Part shown: piece by piece, positions 10,763 to 22,191 of the stretch | Layout: each line of letters opens with the position of its first letter | How positions within the stretch are numbered: position 1 is the stretch's first letter | Source of the DNA: Parietaria judaica | Taxonomy: Eukaryota; Streptophyta; Magnoliopsida; Rosales; Urticaceae | Reading direction: 5' to 3' | Assembly: GCA_954871525.1 (NCBI GenBank) | Contig: OX940863.1 | Coordinates: forward strand, 40,906,501-40,970,500 | Length of the DNA: 64,000 bases | Notes under the pieces: model-generated | Seen by the model: only the letters and a program-made list of their open reading frames with translations | The model's database searches: none | What the model was told of the DNA's origin: nothing | Made by a program: the position numbers and the translations under genes

Positions 10763-12327
10763 TGTTGGAGGCCTCGTGATTCATCATATGTGTTAGTACG
10801 GGTTCCGATTCTCAAAAATCTCCGTTAAGAAATCATGCTCATTGCGTATTACGCGTGGGATAACATTTAAAAATTATTCTGGGTTAGAGTCCCTTACCAA
10901 AAACCCTGTCAGCCCATCCGGTTATACACAAAACATAGATTAATTTTCCCGATCGTGATAAAATAATTTTCTTGATTTTATAAACACGTTATGCGATTTT
11001 TTCTTGTTTTAATTGAGCCACGAGTATAAGTAATAATATACAATTCAATAAACACATAAATGCGTACCTTAGACACCTTGATTTCTGATTGCGTTTTCTG
11101 AATCGAATCTTCACAAACACTTCACTGCTCTGGCCGAATTCTGTGAGAAGATTAGCTCCTAATCACCTGCCGATGTATCCTCCGAGACTTGATTGCTGAG
11201 ATGCGTGGGCTTCCACTGAATAGACCTAGAGAAAATCGCAGAAACCTAAAGAGAGAGAGGGGGGCAATTTTTTGTTGAAGACTGAGTTTGGTTTGAGGTT
11301 TCCGGGCTCTCCTATTTATAGGAAACAGGCCCAAACACTTTAGAGAAATTTCCTCAACCAATTTTGAGAGATTTGCTCAACCACTTGGAGACATTCACTC
11401 AAATATTTGATTTAATGGATAAATCAAATAAAGAACAAATCCAAATTAAATCTTTCAGAAAATATCATGCAAGATTTAAAATCAAATCCCACATTATTTT
11501 TCAAAGATTAAAATCGACATAATATATTTAAAAATCAATTTTGAAAATTAATTTAAATATAAATATTAACAAAATAAATCTATTTAATTATTGATTAATT
11601 ATTAATAACCGAATCTAATAATCAAAATTATATTCATTATTCTCTCATTAAATATTCCGATATTTAATTTCTCTTATTTTTTTATTTACAAAACAGTCAT
11701 CATTTCGGTTTTCCATATCTGCACTCATGCAACCTATCTCGGTCAAATGTCTGATCCCAAAATAAAAGTATTAGGAATACCACTGTATTTTGTAACGATT
11801 AAATCAAAGATCATGTAAGTTGAACAATGTATAAGTTCATAATTCTCAGGACATCAACCGATTGTTATCTGATCATCTTACTGACCTTATCATACTTTCA
11901 TCAGTGACAGATGTATGTGATGACTTCTGATATAAGTCTAGTCCGTCTTGTATAAAGACATTTCATACCTGATAAACTTAATAGTGCATGAACAAAACTA
12001 TGTCCGGCAATAGATCACCACATTAGTATGTGATTAAGTTTACCAATAGTCGTTCTTGATTAGAAATTCCTATTTCCAATCTAGACCATGGACCTATTTA
12101 AGTTCTTTATTTGTGATAGTAAAACCTCCTCACATAGACTCAACGTGATGACCAAACACAAAAGCAAAGTTAAAGAACTAATGATCAAAAATTCAATTAT
12201 TATTGATATAAGATACCTATATATGAATATCATTAATAAGAAATATTCATTACAAGGTAAATGATCAAGATCTTATACAAGCGGGATTAGCATCTGAATA
12301 GAGAGCATATTCAAAATATTTTCAACA
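10763..12327 (-). repeat. Candidate copia 3' LTR (1565 bp) nested in element A
   Basis: The boundaries are TGTTGGAGGCC at 10763 and ATTTTCAACA at 12327. On the minus strand the purine-rich tract CGAGTGCGAGTGGAAGAT (12328-12345) lies directly next to it, the typical copia polypurine tract. The sequence is AT-rich. No matching full second LTR is found; 15090-15440 shows only patchy resemblance, so the element is truncated or rearranged. The interval 12346-14430 is AT-rich decayed internal sequence with no recognisable pol. Confidence 0.55.
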
Positions 12328-14429
12328 ATCTTCCACTCGCACTCGTAAGAAGATGCATCAAATCCCTAAATCTACTTTTCCAGTTAGTCCTAGAGAATAT
12401 TCTCACATTTTTCCTTTTGAAAAATAGACTAGCCAATATTCCTACCTATGTTGCAGTCTTATGTCGCCTATTATCTTATCGAGAAGATCGTATTCCTTTT
12501 TATATGCGTTCCTTATATGGTCTAAAGCTCCCACTAAATTATTAGTAATAATGTGAATTAGTATAACATTAGCGGTTTCATTGCAATTCGAATTGCATTT
12601 ATATATGCGAAGATACTCGAGCTCGATTACTTCAAATAATGTATTAGACATTAAAACTAGTCACATAAGGTATCTGCGATGCAGAATTGTTGTAATGCAT
12701 TAATCCTTGCGACCTTACCCTTATATAAGGTCAGACACTAAACAAGGATCTCAAAATCCTTAGTGTCTCATTTATGACTGAAATCGATAAATGTAACATT
12801 ACAAGAGATACTTAATAATCTCTTAAATGTTGCACAATATAAGTTCTTTATTTGTGTCTAGATAAAAAGAACTTATCATTAATTCATCCAGTGAATCAAG
12901 CAAGGATTAAATTGGTATCTTTAAATAATTGCTCACTGTGTCTCAGACGTTTTTCCTAGTACGTTTTTCGCTTCGCACATCAAAACTTCTAACACTATAC
13001 ATTTTATGTTAACCAGTATTATCAAGTTGCTCACAATTATTTAAAACGTGTTCGATTAAGAACTAATTGTATATTCACCGAACTCAAAAAACCATATTTC
13101 TGCTAGTTAATGAGATTCTTAGTGCAGATCTCAATAACGTTCACGCTTTAACTTTCAGGTTATAGAAAATGTAACCCCGAAGTTTCTAAGACTTGAATGT
13201 TTTCTTCAATCCGACACGGATTAAATTATACTGTAAATTTATCTGCAAATCTTGCTTTACAAAATATTCTGGATTAAATCCATAAAGACAATCTAGTCAA
13301 TCTTTTCCATTTAGAAAGACATATTGACACTTATCCGCCATTACTCATAATGGAGGATTAACGCTATGGACAAGAGAATCTGGATAGATAGCATAGTAAT
13401 CAGAGAGTAAAAGATTCTACCATGTCTTTTCTCTCTTATTTCTAGGGAATAACCCTCGTTACTACTCTAGCTATTAAGGCTTTATCCTTCTGTCTATTCC
13501 TCTCTTTGCATTTATACTTACGGACACTCATCCCTTTAACTAAGTATATATAGGTTTCAGATTTTGACTACGGTCAACGATTTTGTAATTTCTTGCTATC
13601 GTTCATATTTAGAACCTCTCATTATTAAAAGAAGTTCAACGTATCTGTTTATTACTAAAGACGTTGAATTCAATTGGTACTCGTAGCTTAGATCAGCTGA
13701 CACAACTCCCACTACATCTTAGTATCCTAATCTTCTAATTATGATTATGGTATTCTTTTTTGGTATAATTATTAAGATTTAACATCACATTGATGTTTAC
13801 GAGTCAAAAACGAACAAATCGTTTCTCTTTTTAACATCTTAGATATATATTAACCATAGTATTTATTTATCACCATCCTATTATAATTGTTGTCATTTTT
13901 TATATCTGATCGACTAATCATTCATTCAACATAATGGATAAAACTTGTCACACATCAGTAATAGGAAAAAAATTATATATAACTCTATTGATGCATCAAG
14001 TTGAAAGAAAAAAATAAGTGAGAGTATTAAAATTCTCTCCTTATACCCATTATTCGAAAATATTACTGAATGAATTAAACATAATCAAAAATAAAAACAA
14101 AACAAAGTTTGAAACTTAAAACAACGATTAAACTTAAAACATCTCTCTTCTCTGAGTCACCCGGGTACTAATCTTCCAGAAGTACTCCTTGTTGGGAGCT
14201 GCAGCTGAAATAAGAAAATTTAAATATATCTTAGTTTTCTCGTGGAATCTTAGATTCACGATTAAAGGCCACAAAAGTCCTTTATCAAAAATTATATGTA
14301 AATAGAAACATCATTAGGTGAAACAATCTTAGATTCACGAATAAAGGCCACAAAGGTTTTTTTTATCGAAAATTATATGTAAATAGAAACATCTTTAGGT
14401 GAGACAATCACCCGTTTCTCCTTTCTTTG

Positions 14430-15100
14430 TAGCCATGAGCTTGGGACACTTATTTTTCCAATGTCCCTTCTCCTTGCAATTGAAGCATTTTCCTATTCGG
14501 CCTTCAGTTGCTTTCGCGTTTTCTTCGACTTTTGAGAGAAATCCTTAGTCCCGCTCTGCTCATGGTGCACCTTCTTTTTCTTCTTTGGATTTTTTGACGA
14601 AGAAGGTCCAAGCATGCGCCTCAGACCTCTTCGCGAAACCGGAGATGTTTTCGAAGGTTTGCAACGGATTTATAAGTTGAGTAACTTCGTAAGTCAACTT
14701 ATTCATGATGTAGTTGCTGGTGCATTGCACGATGTCCGATGACAGTGAGTTCAGAATGATACTCACTTGTGACTTTTCATCCACCTTAGCCCCATGCACT
14801 TCAGCTTCATTGAAGTAATTCGTCATATCCATCATGTGATCACGGACACTTGTTCCACGTTTCATTCTGGAGTTCATGTAAAGACGAGTCGCATCATGCT
14901 GAGCCTGCTCAGATTGTTTGCCATACATACCTTAGAGAATCTCCATCATTTCGTATACAGTCTTAAGAGCTTGTAGCTTGATCCTCAACGTATCGCTTGT
15001 GCCTGCTAAAATATATCACATAGCCCGATTGTTGGCTTGCATCCAGCTTTTATACGGTGACGATTTTATTTGATGAACTTTCGGAATTTAGTCAGGTCTT
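14430..15100 (-). pseudogene. copia gag remnant with zinc knuckle
   Basis: On the minus strand an open segment (14560-14928) matches the plant copia gag core: QSEQAQHDATRLYMNSRMK, then DHMMDMTNYFNEAEVHGAK and a QVSIILNSL block. A further CX2CX4HX4C knuckle (CFNCKEKGHWKNKC) lies at about 14447-14488 in another frame. Upstream residues to about 15090 are recognisable but interrupted by stops. It is a decayed gag belonging to the copia insertion in element A. Confidence 0.7.
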
Positions 15101-15479
15101 GTCTAGTATGAAGACGTTTCACACTTAATGCACTCACTAGAGTGTGACACATACCTTCGTCCACAATAGGATTCCCCACTTAGTCATATTAATGACTTTG
15201 ACAACTAATGGGCTCTTACCCAATTAATTAAGTCATGGGATATTTTAATTTCATTTACGATATCAATTAATTCTTCTTCACATTGACTCGGTTGTGATAA
15301 TGTGATATAATTGGATTCGTTTATATACTAGGGATCGATATTCAAATATATCAACAGAAAACTATAATAAGATTATTATAATAAGTAACAACTTTTATTC
15401 AATCAATGAGTAAAATCTTAATAAATGGGCAAAATTCACATTATTTAATGACACTTTTCTTACGCGGAGCAGCCGAGAT

Positions 15480-15890
15480 TCGGTTCTATTGCTACTCTTC
15501 AGCCAAAGGTTGAGGACAATCGACGTGTTGTATGTCAATGCAGAAAACATCTCCGTCAAAATAGTGGCCTCCTCCTACAGCTTGCTCTGCATGTCGCTCG
15601 GTTTGCTCAAGACGCAAGTCATGCTTTGGAATCCAGCGACTTGGCAAGTGAGACAGGTTCCGGTTCTACCAGCCTATTCACCTAACTTTAACGACCATGG
15701 ACATGGTTCTTCATTGGGCATTTTGGATCAAATCTCAGTTGCAACCAACATTTGTTTCCTTTAACTTGCGGAACGAGGTGCTTCATATCGAGTAGGAGAG
15801 CCACCGATTGTGTCGTGGTGGAGACAAGTATGGATGGAGCATTTCAGGATGCGATTTTTGACTGCCCATGATTATGTCTAGAGAATCGTC
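15480..15890 (+). pseudogene. F-box/FBA-type gene remnant in element A
   Basis: Reading 15489-15764 gives an F-box-associated (FBA) pattern: a SSYSLLCMSLGL segment (usually S-C-N-G-L-V), then MLWNPATWQVRQVPVLPAYSP, the family's NP.T...R.LP block. It then breaks, and the following sequence (NLRNEVL-like) continues in another frame to about 15890. It matches the F-box pseudogene of element B at 18998-19672 and lacks the F-box itself. Neither copy could make a working adaptor. Confidence 0.65.
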
Positions 15891-16045
15891 TCAATGTTTT
15901 GATGTTTTTTCATGCATATTATTTTAGTTAAGTAACTGTATGTTCATATTTCATGCATATTTCTTCGAATGTTTATATGTAATTACACCACCCACCGATG
16001 TCAACCATTTTCAATGTACAATACTTTTTTTAGATGAATATATAT

Positions 16046-16440
16046 GAGGTAGGACCTAGCATTACCCCAAATTCGAATATAAATTTATTCGAGATCGAAA
16101 TTTTGTTGTTGTTTAGATCTTCGAATTCGGATATAACTATCTCTGAATTCGGATATACTGTGTACAAAGTGTGTGATATCACTAACTTATGGGATAATCA
16201 TCGAGGTCGGACATAGCTAATAGGTCGATGATTACGCTCGAAGTCAGTGATAATTGCAAGGTTGTCCCCTTATTTGGACATATAACAATCGCAAATGTCA
16301 TTCCCTAGTTTGAATATATACACCGAATTCAGGATAACAAATAGAAATATTTCAGTGATTGTTCAATGATTATCACCGACTTCAATGATAATATCAGACC
16401 TCGGAAGGCTTGTTCGAGTTCGGAGAAGGAGAGATACTAC
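16046..16440. repeat. Subterminal palindromic array of element A (right)
   Basis: Repeats of the same family as 9880-10245 (CGAATTCGGATATA, GAGGTCGGACATA, CCGACTTCAATGAT), interspersed with AT-rich spacer, end just inside the right TIR. Confidence 0.7.
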
Positions 16441-17062
16441 AAGGCTCAGGGGTATATTGGGAAGGAAACAATGAACATCACTACTTTTTGAATTTTGGAA
16501 CATGATTTACCAAGTTTTAATTTTTACCAACTTTCATCACTAGATAATGAATTTTCCCTAAAAGAATTTAAGGAATTCCCAATTAGTCAGTAGACATTTT
16601 TGCGTCTTTATTCTTAGGTCAATTACTTTATTTATTCAGTAATACTTTATAATTTGGATCTCTGAGATATTAATAATATTGGCCCCCTTTTTTCGGTATC
16701 GAGGAGCCAATGCGACGTGAGATCGAGGAATATGATTGTTGAGACTCGAACTAAGCAGAGGCGGAAGCGCCGACGCGCAAAAAAATTTACATAAAATATG
16801 TACACAAGGGAGTATGCACTTTGTTTTTCTTATTTTTTGAGTTCTTTTCTTAATTTTTTAGTTATAAAACAAAAAAAAGATAAGTATTTTTAGGTCTAAA
16901 AAAATAGAATTCTCACATTGTACGTTTTATTTTTTTTTACGAATTCTAGATTATTTTAAGAGAGATAAATAAGACTTTAAAAATAATAAAAAAGAAAAAA
17001 AATCTAATCGAAAAGAAAAATCAATGTTAATGTTTTCATTTTGTTTATTTAATTTTTCACTC

Positions 17063-17093
17063 CACCGTACGTAGCGCGGTGTCAAGCCACTAA
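17063..17093 (+). mobile_element. Candidate Helitron 3' terminus
   Basis: A short hairpin CACCG...CGGTG (17063-17067 with 17077-17081) is followed after eight bases by CTAA (17090-17093) and then T, matching the Helitron rule of a 3' hairpin, then CTRR, then insertion before T. The 5' TC end was not located. The stem is only 5 bp, so this may be chance. Confidence 0.3.
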
Positions 17094-18401
17094 TTACATA
17101 TAACTGAATAACTATTTTTAATTAATTTACTTAAATAATTCATTATTGGAAGAACAACTGCATTTTATTTTTCTTTAAATAATTAATAACGCAGTTGAAA
17201 TAATTTTTCATTTGAGAAATAATTAATTAAAAATATGAAAAATTAACAAAATTCCCATTATGTGCGAACTTTTTATTAAAATACTCATAGTTTCAATAAT
17301 CCATTTATACCCATTTTTTTATTATATAATTTTATATATTTCATATACAAAATTTCATAGCTTTAAATTTAAAACTCCTATTTATGTATAAAAATTACCG
17401 TTGGAGAGCTTGTGATAAGAGGAATCCAATTATATGGTTTTGATGTATTTTCAAATAATGTATTTAAAGTTACATATATGTAACTAAGATTACATATATT
17501 AATAAGTTTACCAAGTATTTGGGGTTTAAACCATTTATTTTATATAATAGTACTATGAATTTTATAATTTGAATTTTTTGTGGTTGACGATAAGAATATC
17601 AAAGAAAATTCTGGAAAACAATTTTCAGTATTTAGGCAAGATTTTTATATAGGTTCAAAATTACTTAATTATCACCATAAGACACACAAATAACTAACAA
17701 ATCACACTAGTAATAATACATCACATTAATAGGTTGTAGTCGTATTTATATATAAATAAGAGTTGTACTTATAACTTATAGAAAATACAAATATAGGGTG
17801 ACAATTAAAATAAAATATTATATTGATAGGTTGTAGTTGTCCACGGGCATGACTGCAACGTGGCATGAAACGTGCATACTCCAAAACCGAATTTTTTCAC
17901 CCAAAATCCAAAAATGCCTAATTAAAATACCCGGACTGAATTATGATAGGAATACAAAAGTACAAAATGAGTATTTCAATCTAGGTATTTTGATTAGGGT
18001 ATTTTTATGTTTCAAAATAAAATTTACATGGTTATTTTAATCCCTTTTTTTTTTAGATTTTGCGTAATATAATCTCGGTAGTTTCATTCCAGGTAAAAAA
18101 AATGGTATTTCTATTCGGGTATCATTCTGGATCATCAGTATTGTAATTATTAAAAAATTCTTAATAAATAATTTGTTTTTAAAAAAAATAATTTTAAACT
18201 TTTAATAACTTTGGCATGCTATGTGGTGGTCAACATGATGTCACGTGGCATATAACTTGAAAATAGTGGATGAATTGAAAATGATGAATACAAGACTAAC
18301 TGCCTTACAATTTTAGAAAATAAAAACTCTACCATGCAAAAAAAATAATGAAAACTTATCAATGACGATGAAAAAACTATAGAAACTTTTCTCGGCATTA
18401 T

Positions 18402-18404
<3 letters not shown>

Positions 18405-18454
<50 letters not shown>
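18405..18454. repeat. (AT)n microsatellite at element B border
   Basis: About 50 bp of pure AT repeat end exactly at the GGGAAAATT terminus of element B. The right flank of the element also begins TATATATT, so the target was a TA-rich site. Confidence 0.9.
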
Positions 18455-18457
<3 letters not shown>

Positions 18458-18539
18458 AAAATTCATTATCTACTGATACCTTTGTGTGAAATTCATTATC
18501 TACCGATACCTTCCTATTTTTAACCCTGAGATCAAGTTT

Positions 18540-18910
18540 TTCCTCACTCGTTCTCTGACCTCGGCCAACCTATTGAGGTCTGGCATTTTCTCTAAGCTCG
18601 GTGATTTATACCTGAATTCGGCTAGCCTACCGAGGTCGGTGATTTATTCCCGATTGTTAAATGTCCGAAATAGGGGAAAACTTTTCGATTATCACCGACT
18701 TCGATCGTAATCGTCGACCCAATATCTATGTCCGACCTCGACGATTGTAACCGAAGTCGGCAATATCACACACTTTGTATACGTTATGTTCGAATTCAGG
18801 GATATTTTTATCCCCGAATTTGAAGATCTAAACATCCCAAAATATCCGACCTCGGATATATTTATTACCGAAATAAAAAGTATTGTTCATTCAAAACCAC
18901 TAAAGTCGGT
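18540..18910. repeat. Palindromic subterminal array 1 of element B
   Basis: Units such as GAATTCGGCTAGCCTACC, CCGAGGTCGGTGATTTAT and CCGACCTCGGATATA recur about every 25-40 bp. The core is the same palindrome as in element A, and several copies have decayed to half sites. Confidence 0.75.
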
Positions 18911-18997
18911 GGTGCAATTACATATAAAAACCGGGAAAAATGTGCATGAAACATGAAAACATTGCTATGTAACTAAAAGAAAGAAAAAGAAAAAATA

Positions 18998-19897
18998 TCA
19001 AAACACAGAAGCGATGCTCTCGGCGTAATCTTGGGCACGATCAACGCAACCTCCGTGTGTTAACTCCCATACTTGTTGCCACCACGGCACAGTTGCCGGT
19101 CCCTCTCCTACCCTCAGAGACTGTCCGCTCCGTCTCGAGGCAAAGCACCTCGTCCCGTAAGTCGAAGGAAACAGATATTTCATTCTTAAGCAGGCTTTCG
19201 AGTACGCCTTCGATCAGAAAGGAGCCATGACGAACCATGTCCGCCATGTACGATACACACTCCTCTGACCGTAATTCATGCTCTCGATGCGCTTTCCCCG
19301 CTGCCAGTGGTAATCTCAAAGCCCGCCATTCCGCCTGGTGATCCCGCTTTTGTCGAACACTTGCACGAATACGAACGGATAGTCCTGCTTGCCAAGGCAC
19401 AAGCGGACGACCTTGTAGTCGTTGCTGGCAACATCAAATCAAAAACTTATCACCGCATGGATGCCCTCGAACTCGGGTGAATAGGCTGGTGGAATCGCTA
19501 GATGCCTCACCTTTCGAGTCATCGGATTCTGAACCGCTAATCGCATCACGTCGTCCCACCCGAATCTCAGGAAGACCAAGCCGTTGGAGGAGCCCTTCAT
19601 CAGCAGCATGTGGTTTGAGGGGTTGAGATACGTCACGTTAATTATACGCATCCGTTCGTTGTTGGTCAGCATTAGTATAAACTATTCCGACCGCCGTTCA
19701 CCGACGGCAATCATGAGTGGCCCATTTTTGGCTTGCTGGCGGATTCGGTGAGCGTTTATAAATGACTCATCGGCAGATATGCGATGATAGTATATTTTGG
19801 ACACGCTCTTCAATCCCATCAGGGATTTTGCCGGCAGTTCTGTTAGGATTTTGGAGAAGACGAGGTCCTCGGGAAGGTGCTCCGAAGTGTTCACCAT
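18998..19897 (-). pseudogene. F-box/FBA protein pseudogene inside element B
   Basis: F-box/FBA proteins act as substrate adaptors of SCF ubiquitin ligases. Minus strand, start ATG at 19897: an F-box (LPEDLVFSKILTELPAKSLM, then LKSVSKIYYHRI with INAH after it) occupies about residues 8-50. After a stop near 19682 the FBA part follows: SSNGLVFLRF, QNPMTRKVRHLAIPPAYSPEF and, past an in-frame TGA at about 19439, FDVASNDYKVVRLCL. A frameshift near 19330 leads to a LPLAAGKAHRE/SFDLRDEVL segment ending near 19041. At least two stops and one frameshift make it non-functional. Its position wholly inside the TIRs suggests transduplication. Confidence 0.75.
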
Positions 19898-20109
19898 TGT
19901 AATTTGTTAAGAGAAAAGAGAGGCAGAGTATTGAGAGGTTGATCGGAGAGAGATGGTAAAATTAATAGAAATCCCGACTTCTCTTTCATAGCCTATCCGA
20001 CGTTTGGATTGTTAAAGGCAATTGACTAGGGATCACATTAGCTAAGGCAACGCTTGAGACTTCCCATTCATATCATCATGCGCATTTATTGATAATCGTG
20101 CACAAAAAG

Positions 20110-20400
20110 ACCAAAGTCAGCGATACATATGACCGAACCCGTAATTATGGGTTTTAATTTCCGAGGACTGCATTTATACCTCTAAGTCGGTGAATTATAT
20201 TTTCGAAGTCGACGATATGAACAACCGAGTACGGAGAAATTAAATTCGGAGACGATAAATCCCCAACTTTGGTTATTTTGCCCTGATAATCAGTTATCCA
20301 AAGAACCGAATTCGGAGATAACAATGTCGATGATTTTTATCAGTGCATGGATAGACATGATACTTCCGAGGTCGGTGATTTTTATCCACACATAAGAAAG
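20110..20400. repeat. Palindromic subterminal array 2 of element B
   Basis: Contains ACCGAATTCGGAGATAACA, TCCGAGGTCGGTGATTTT and diverged copies between the F-box remnant and the GC-richer unknown segment at 20560-20940. Confidence 0.7.
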
Positions 20401-20439
20401 AGCTATGTCCGACTTTATTTGTTTATGGTCTCAGTTTGC

Positions 20440-20940
20440 AATTTAAACGCCAATCAATCAAGATTTTACAACGCGGTTATACATTTCATAACATCGGAAA
20501 TAGATGGTTTACAACAGGGTTATACACAGTTTACAACACAATTATACATTTCATAACATCGGTTATACGTCCCGTATTGCTTCTTTGCCCTTGTGCGCCC
20601 GCCCATATCCTAATCTTTCCAACCAACGAGGTTGGACTGATACACATCATCATCGCTGCTCTCGGTGCCACCATGTCGAGTGAGCATGACAAATCGAGCC
20701 TCTGTCTCATTACGCATCTCAAAAGGTGGAAGATGCTGCAAGAATATGGGTATAGATTTTTCCAACAAAACCTTGCGTTAAAGCTCACCCGGATGGATCA
20801 ATGTCGCGTGTTAAACCTGCGAGACTCCTCACGCAAAATCATCAACTGAAACTGTGTGAGGACACATCGCTGACCTACTATGTCGCGCGACCAAACGCGA
20901 CATACAAGGTCCGTGAGGAGAAATCACTGACCCACGCGTT
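20440..20940 (-). other. Conserved non-TIR segment shared by elements A and B
   Basis: This block (best at 20600-20935) matches element A 10340-10735 in inverted orientation, including a CACAGTTTCAGTTGATGATTT stretch and a GATTAGGATATG stretch. Open frames of 85-137 codons exist on either strand, but they are not conserved between the copies and match no family I know. It may be a second captured gene fragment or element-specific sequence. Confidence 0.5.
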
Positions 20941-21059
20941 GGATCGGGAATAAAGAAAAACAGTGAGACGATAATCGGGCAAAGAGATGCAGTTGGTTAC
21001 AAACAAAATTATCACGACACAGATGTCGGAGTTAAAGATCTCCAAATAAGAATTTAACA

Positions 21060-21390
21060 ACTTCCGATGTCGATTATTATATCTCCGATGTCGGGGATAA
21101 CACAACCGAATTCGGAGTTTTTACATCCGAATTCGAAGATAGCTCTGTCGGGGTTAGCATCACCGAGTTTGGAGACAAGCATCCTTGAGCTTCGGATCAA
21201 GTTTACCATCCTCGACGTCGGGGTTACAATATCCGAAGTCGGTGTAAAAAATCACCGACCTCGGAAATTGTAATGGTCCCACACAGATCGAGGGTTTGCA
21301 CCAAAAATAAAACACCGACTTCGGCGAGGCTGTCACCGAATGCGGGGTTACAAACCCCGACTTCGGGAGTAACATCACCGAATTCGATGT
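21060..21390. repeat. Palindromic subterminal array 3 of element B
   Basis: The best preserved array: successive units of about 22-26 bp (for example CCGATGTCGGGGATAACACA, then CCGAATTCGGAGTTTTTACA, then CCGAATTCGAAGATAG) end about 300 bp from the right TIR. Confidence 0.85.
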
Positions 21391-21862
21391 TGACCATTCG
21401 GACTACGGTGGTCCTAACCGCCGTGGCAAACCTTAAAATGCGGTGGTTCTAGGCCTAGATCTATGAATTTCATCCACTAAAAGCATGTAATGGACCAAAA
21501 AAAAGAAGTTAGGGTTTCGAATAATTATAGCGGCGGCGGAGAAGGGCATTTTCGTGGTTTTTTGCGACGGCAACAAGTTGAGCAACACGGGTGTCTGGCC
21601 CACCTTCGAACTTCCATGGTCCCACCGTTGAAGAGATTCTCGGATCCAAACAAGGAAATATTTGGGGAGGAAAGTGGTCTTTCGGACGAAGAGATAATGA
21701 ATTTTCCCTATATATTACAGACTTTACTTGGATTTTTCACTTAATCTGTCTTGCATCTTTATAAAAGAAGTTGATCACAATTACAAATCTCCGTTAACCG
21801 TTAACCCAATTTTGTGTTAGAATGAACGAGTGTTTAATCGTATAGAAAATTCCTGAAGTTAA

Positions 21863-21911
<49 letters not shown>
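21863..21911. repeat. (AAT)n microsatellite
   Basis: About 16 AAT units followed by an A-rich run. It lies between element B and the 3' side of the KLCR gene. The rest of 21709-22191 shows no other gene. Confidence 0.95.
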
Positions 21912-21914
<3 letters not shown>

Positions 21915-22191
21915 TTAAAAAAAAAAAAAAAAAACATTGCAAACCGGATAAAATACTATAACATCAAAGGCATGAAATCTCAGTAATTGTATGTAAAAAA
22001 TCAATGGTTAAAGAGAAAGACATACAAGAATCTTTGGGTGAAAAACTTCAAGCTCGCAACACATTTCACAATATTCAATAACATAATTAAAGCCACCATT
22101 TTTTTTTCAAAGCTCAAAAACAGGAAAGCTCAACAAACACTATACACGATGTTGTATGGTACAGAATGTTCACAATAATGTTGCCTTCAGT

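Larger units (their letters stand above)
8125..16558 (-). mobile_element. MULE-like element A (8.4 kb) with long TIRs and captured F-box sequence
   Basis: Inverted termini of about 98 bp (8125-8223 and 16461-16558) begin GGGAAAATTCATTATCTAGT and stay similar to the CACTGTTTACTTTC region. The 7-bp direct repeat TAAAAGA flanks both ends (8118-8124, 16559-16565), compatible with a worn 9-bp target duplication. Inside are palindromic subterminal repeats, an F-box gene remnant at 15480-15890, a retroelement leader fragment (8290-9577) and a copia-derived insertion (about 10763-15470). Several blocks match element B (18455-21708) in reverse orientation. No transposase is seen, so it is non-autonomous, resembling a Pack-MULE. 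Confidence 0.75.
16559..18454. other. AT-rich intergenic region between the two MULE-like elements
   Basis: No gene is recognisable. It is mostly A/T runs. The only structured parts are a candidate Helitron 3' end at 17063-17093 and a long (AT)n tract at 18405-18454 that abuts element B. Confidence 0.6.
18455..21708 (+). mobile_element. MULE-like element B (3.25 kb) with captured F-box gene
   Basis: Terminal inverted repeats share the perfect 17-mer GGGAAAATTCATTATCT at both ends (18455 and 21708). Flanks TATATATA/TATATATT are compatible with a target duplication in an AT tract. The element carries three arrays of the CCGAATTCGG-type palindrome (about 18540-18910, 20110-20400, 21060-21390) and a decayed F-box/FBA gene. 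Its right 1.3 kb (20440-21700) matches element A at 9587-10735 in reverse, and its left part matches 15480-16558. No transposase is present. Confidence 0.75.
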
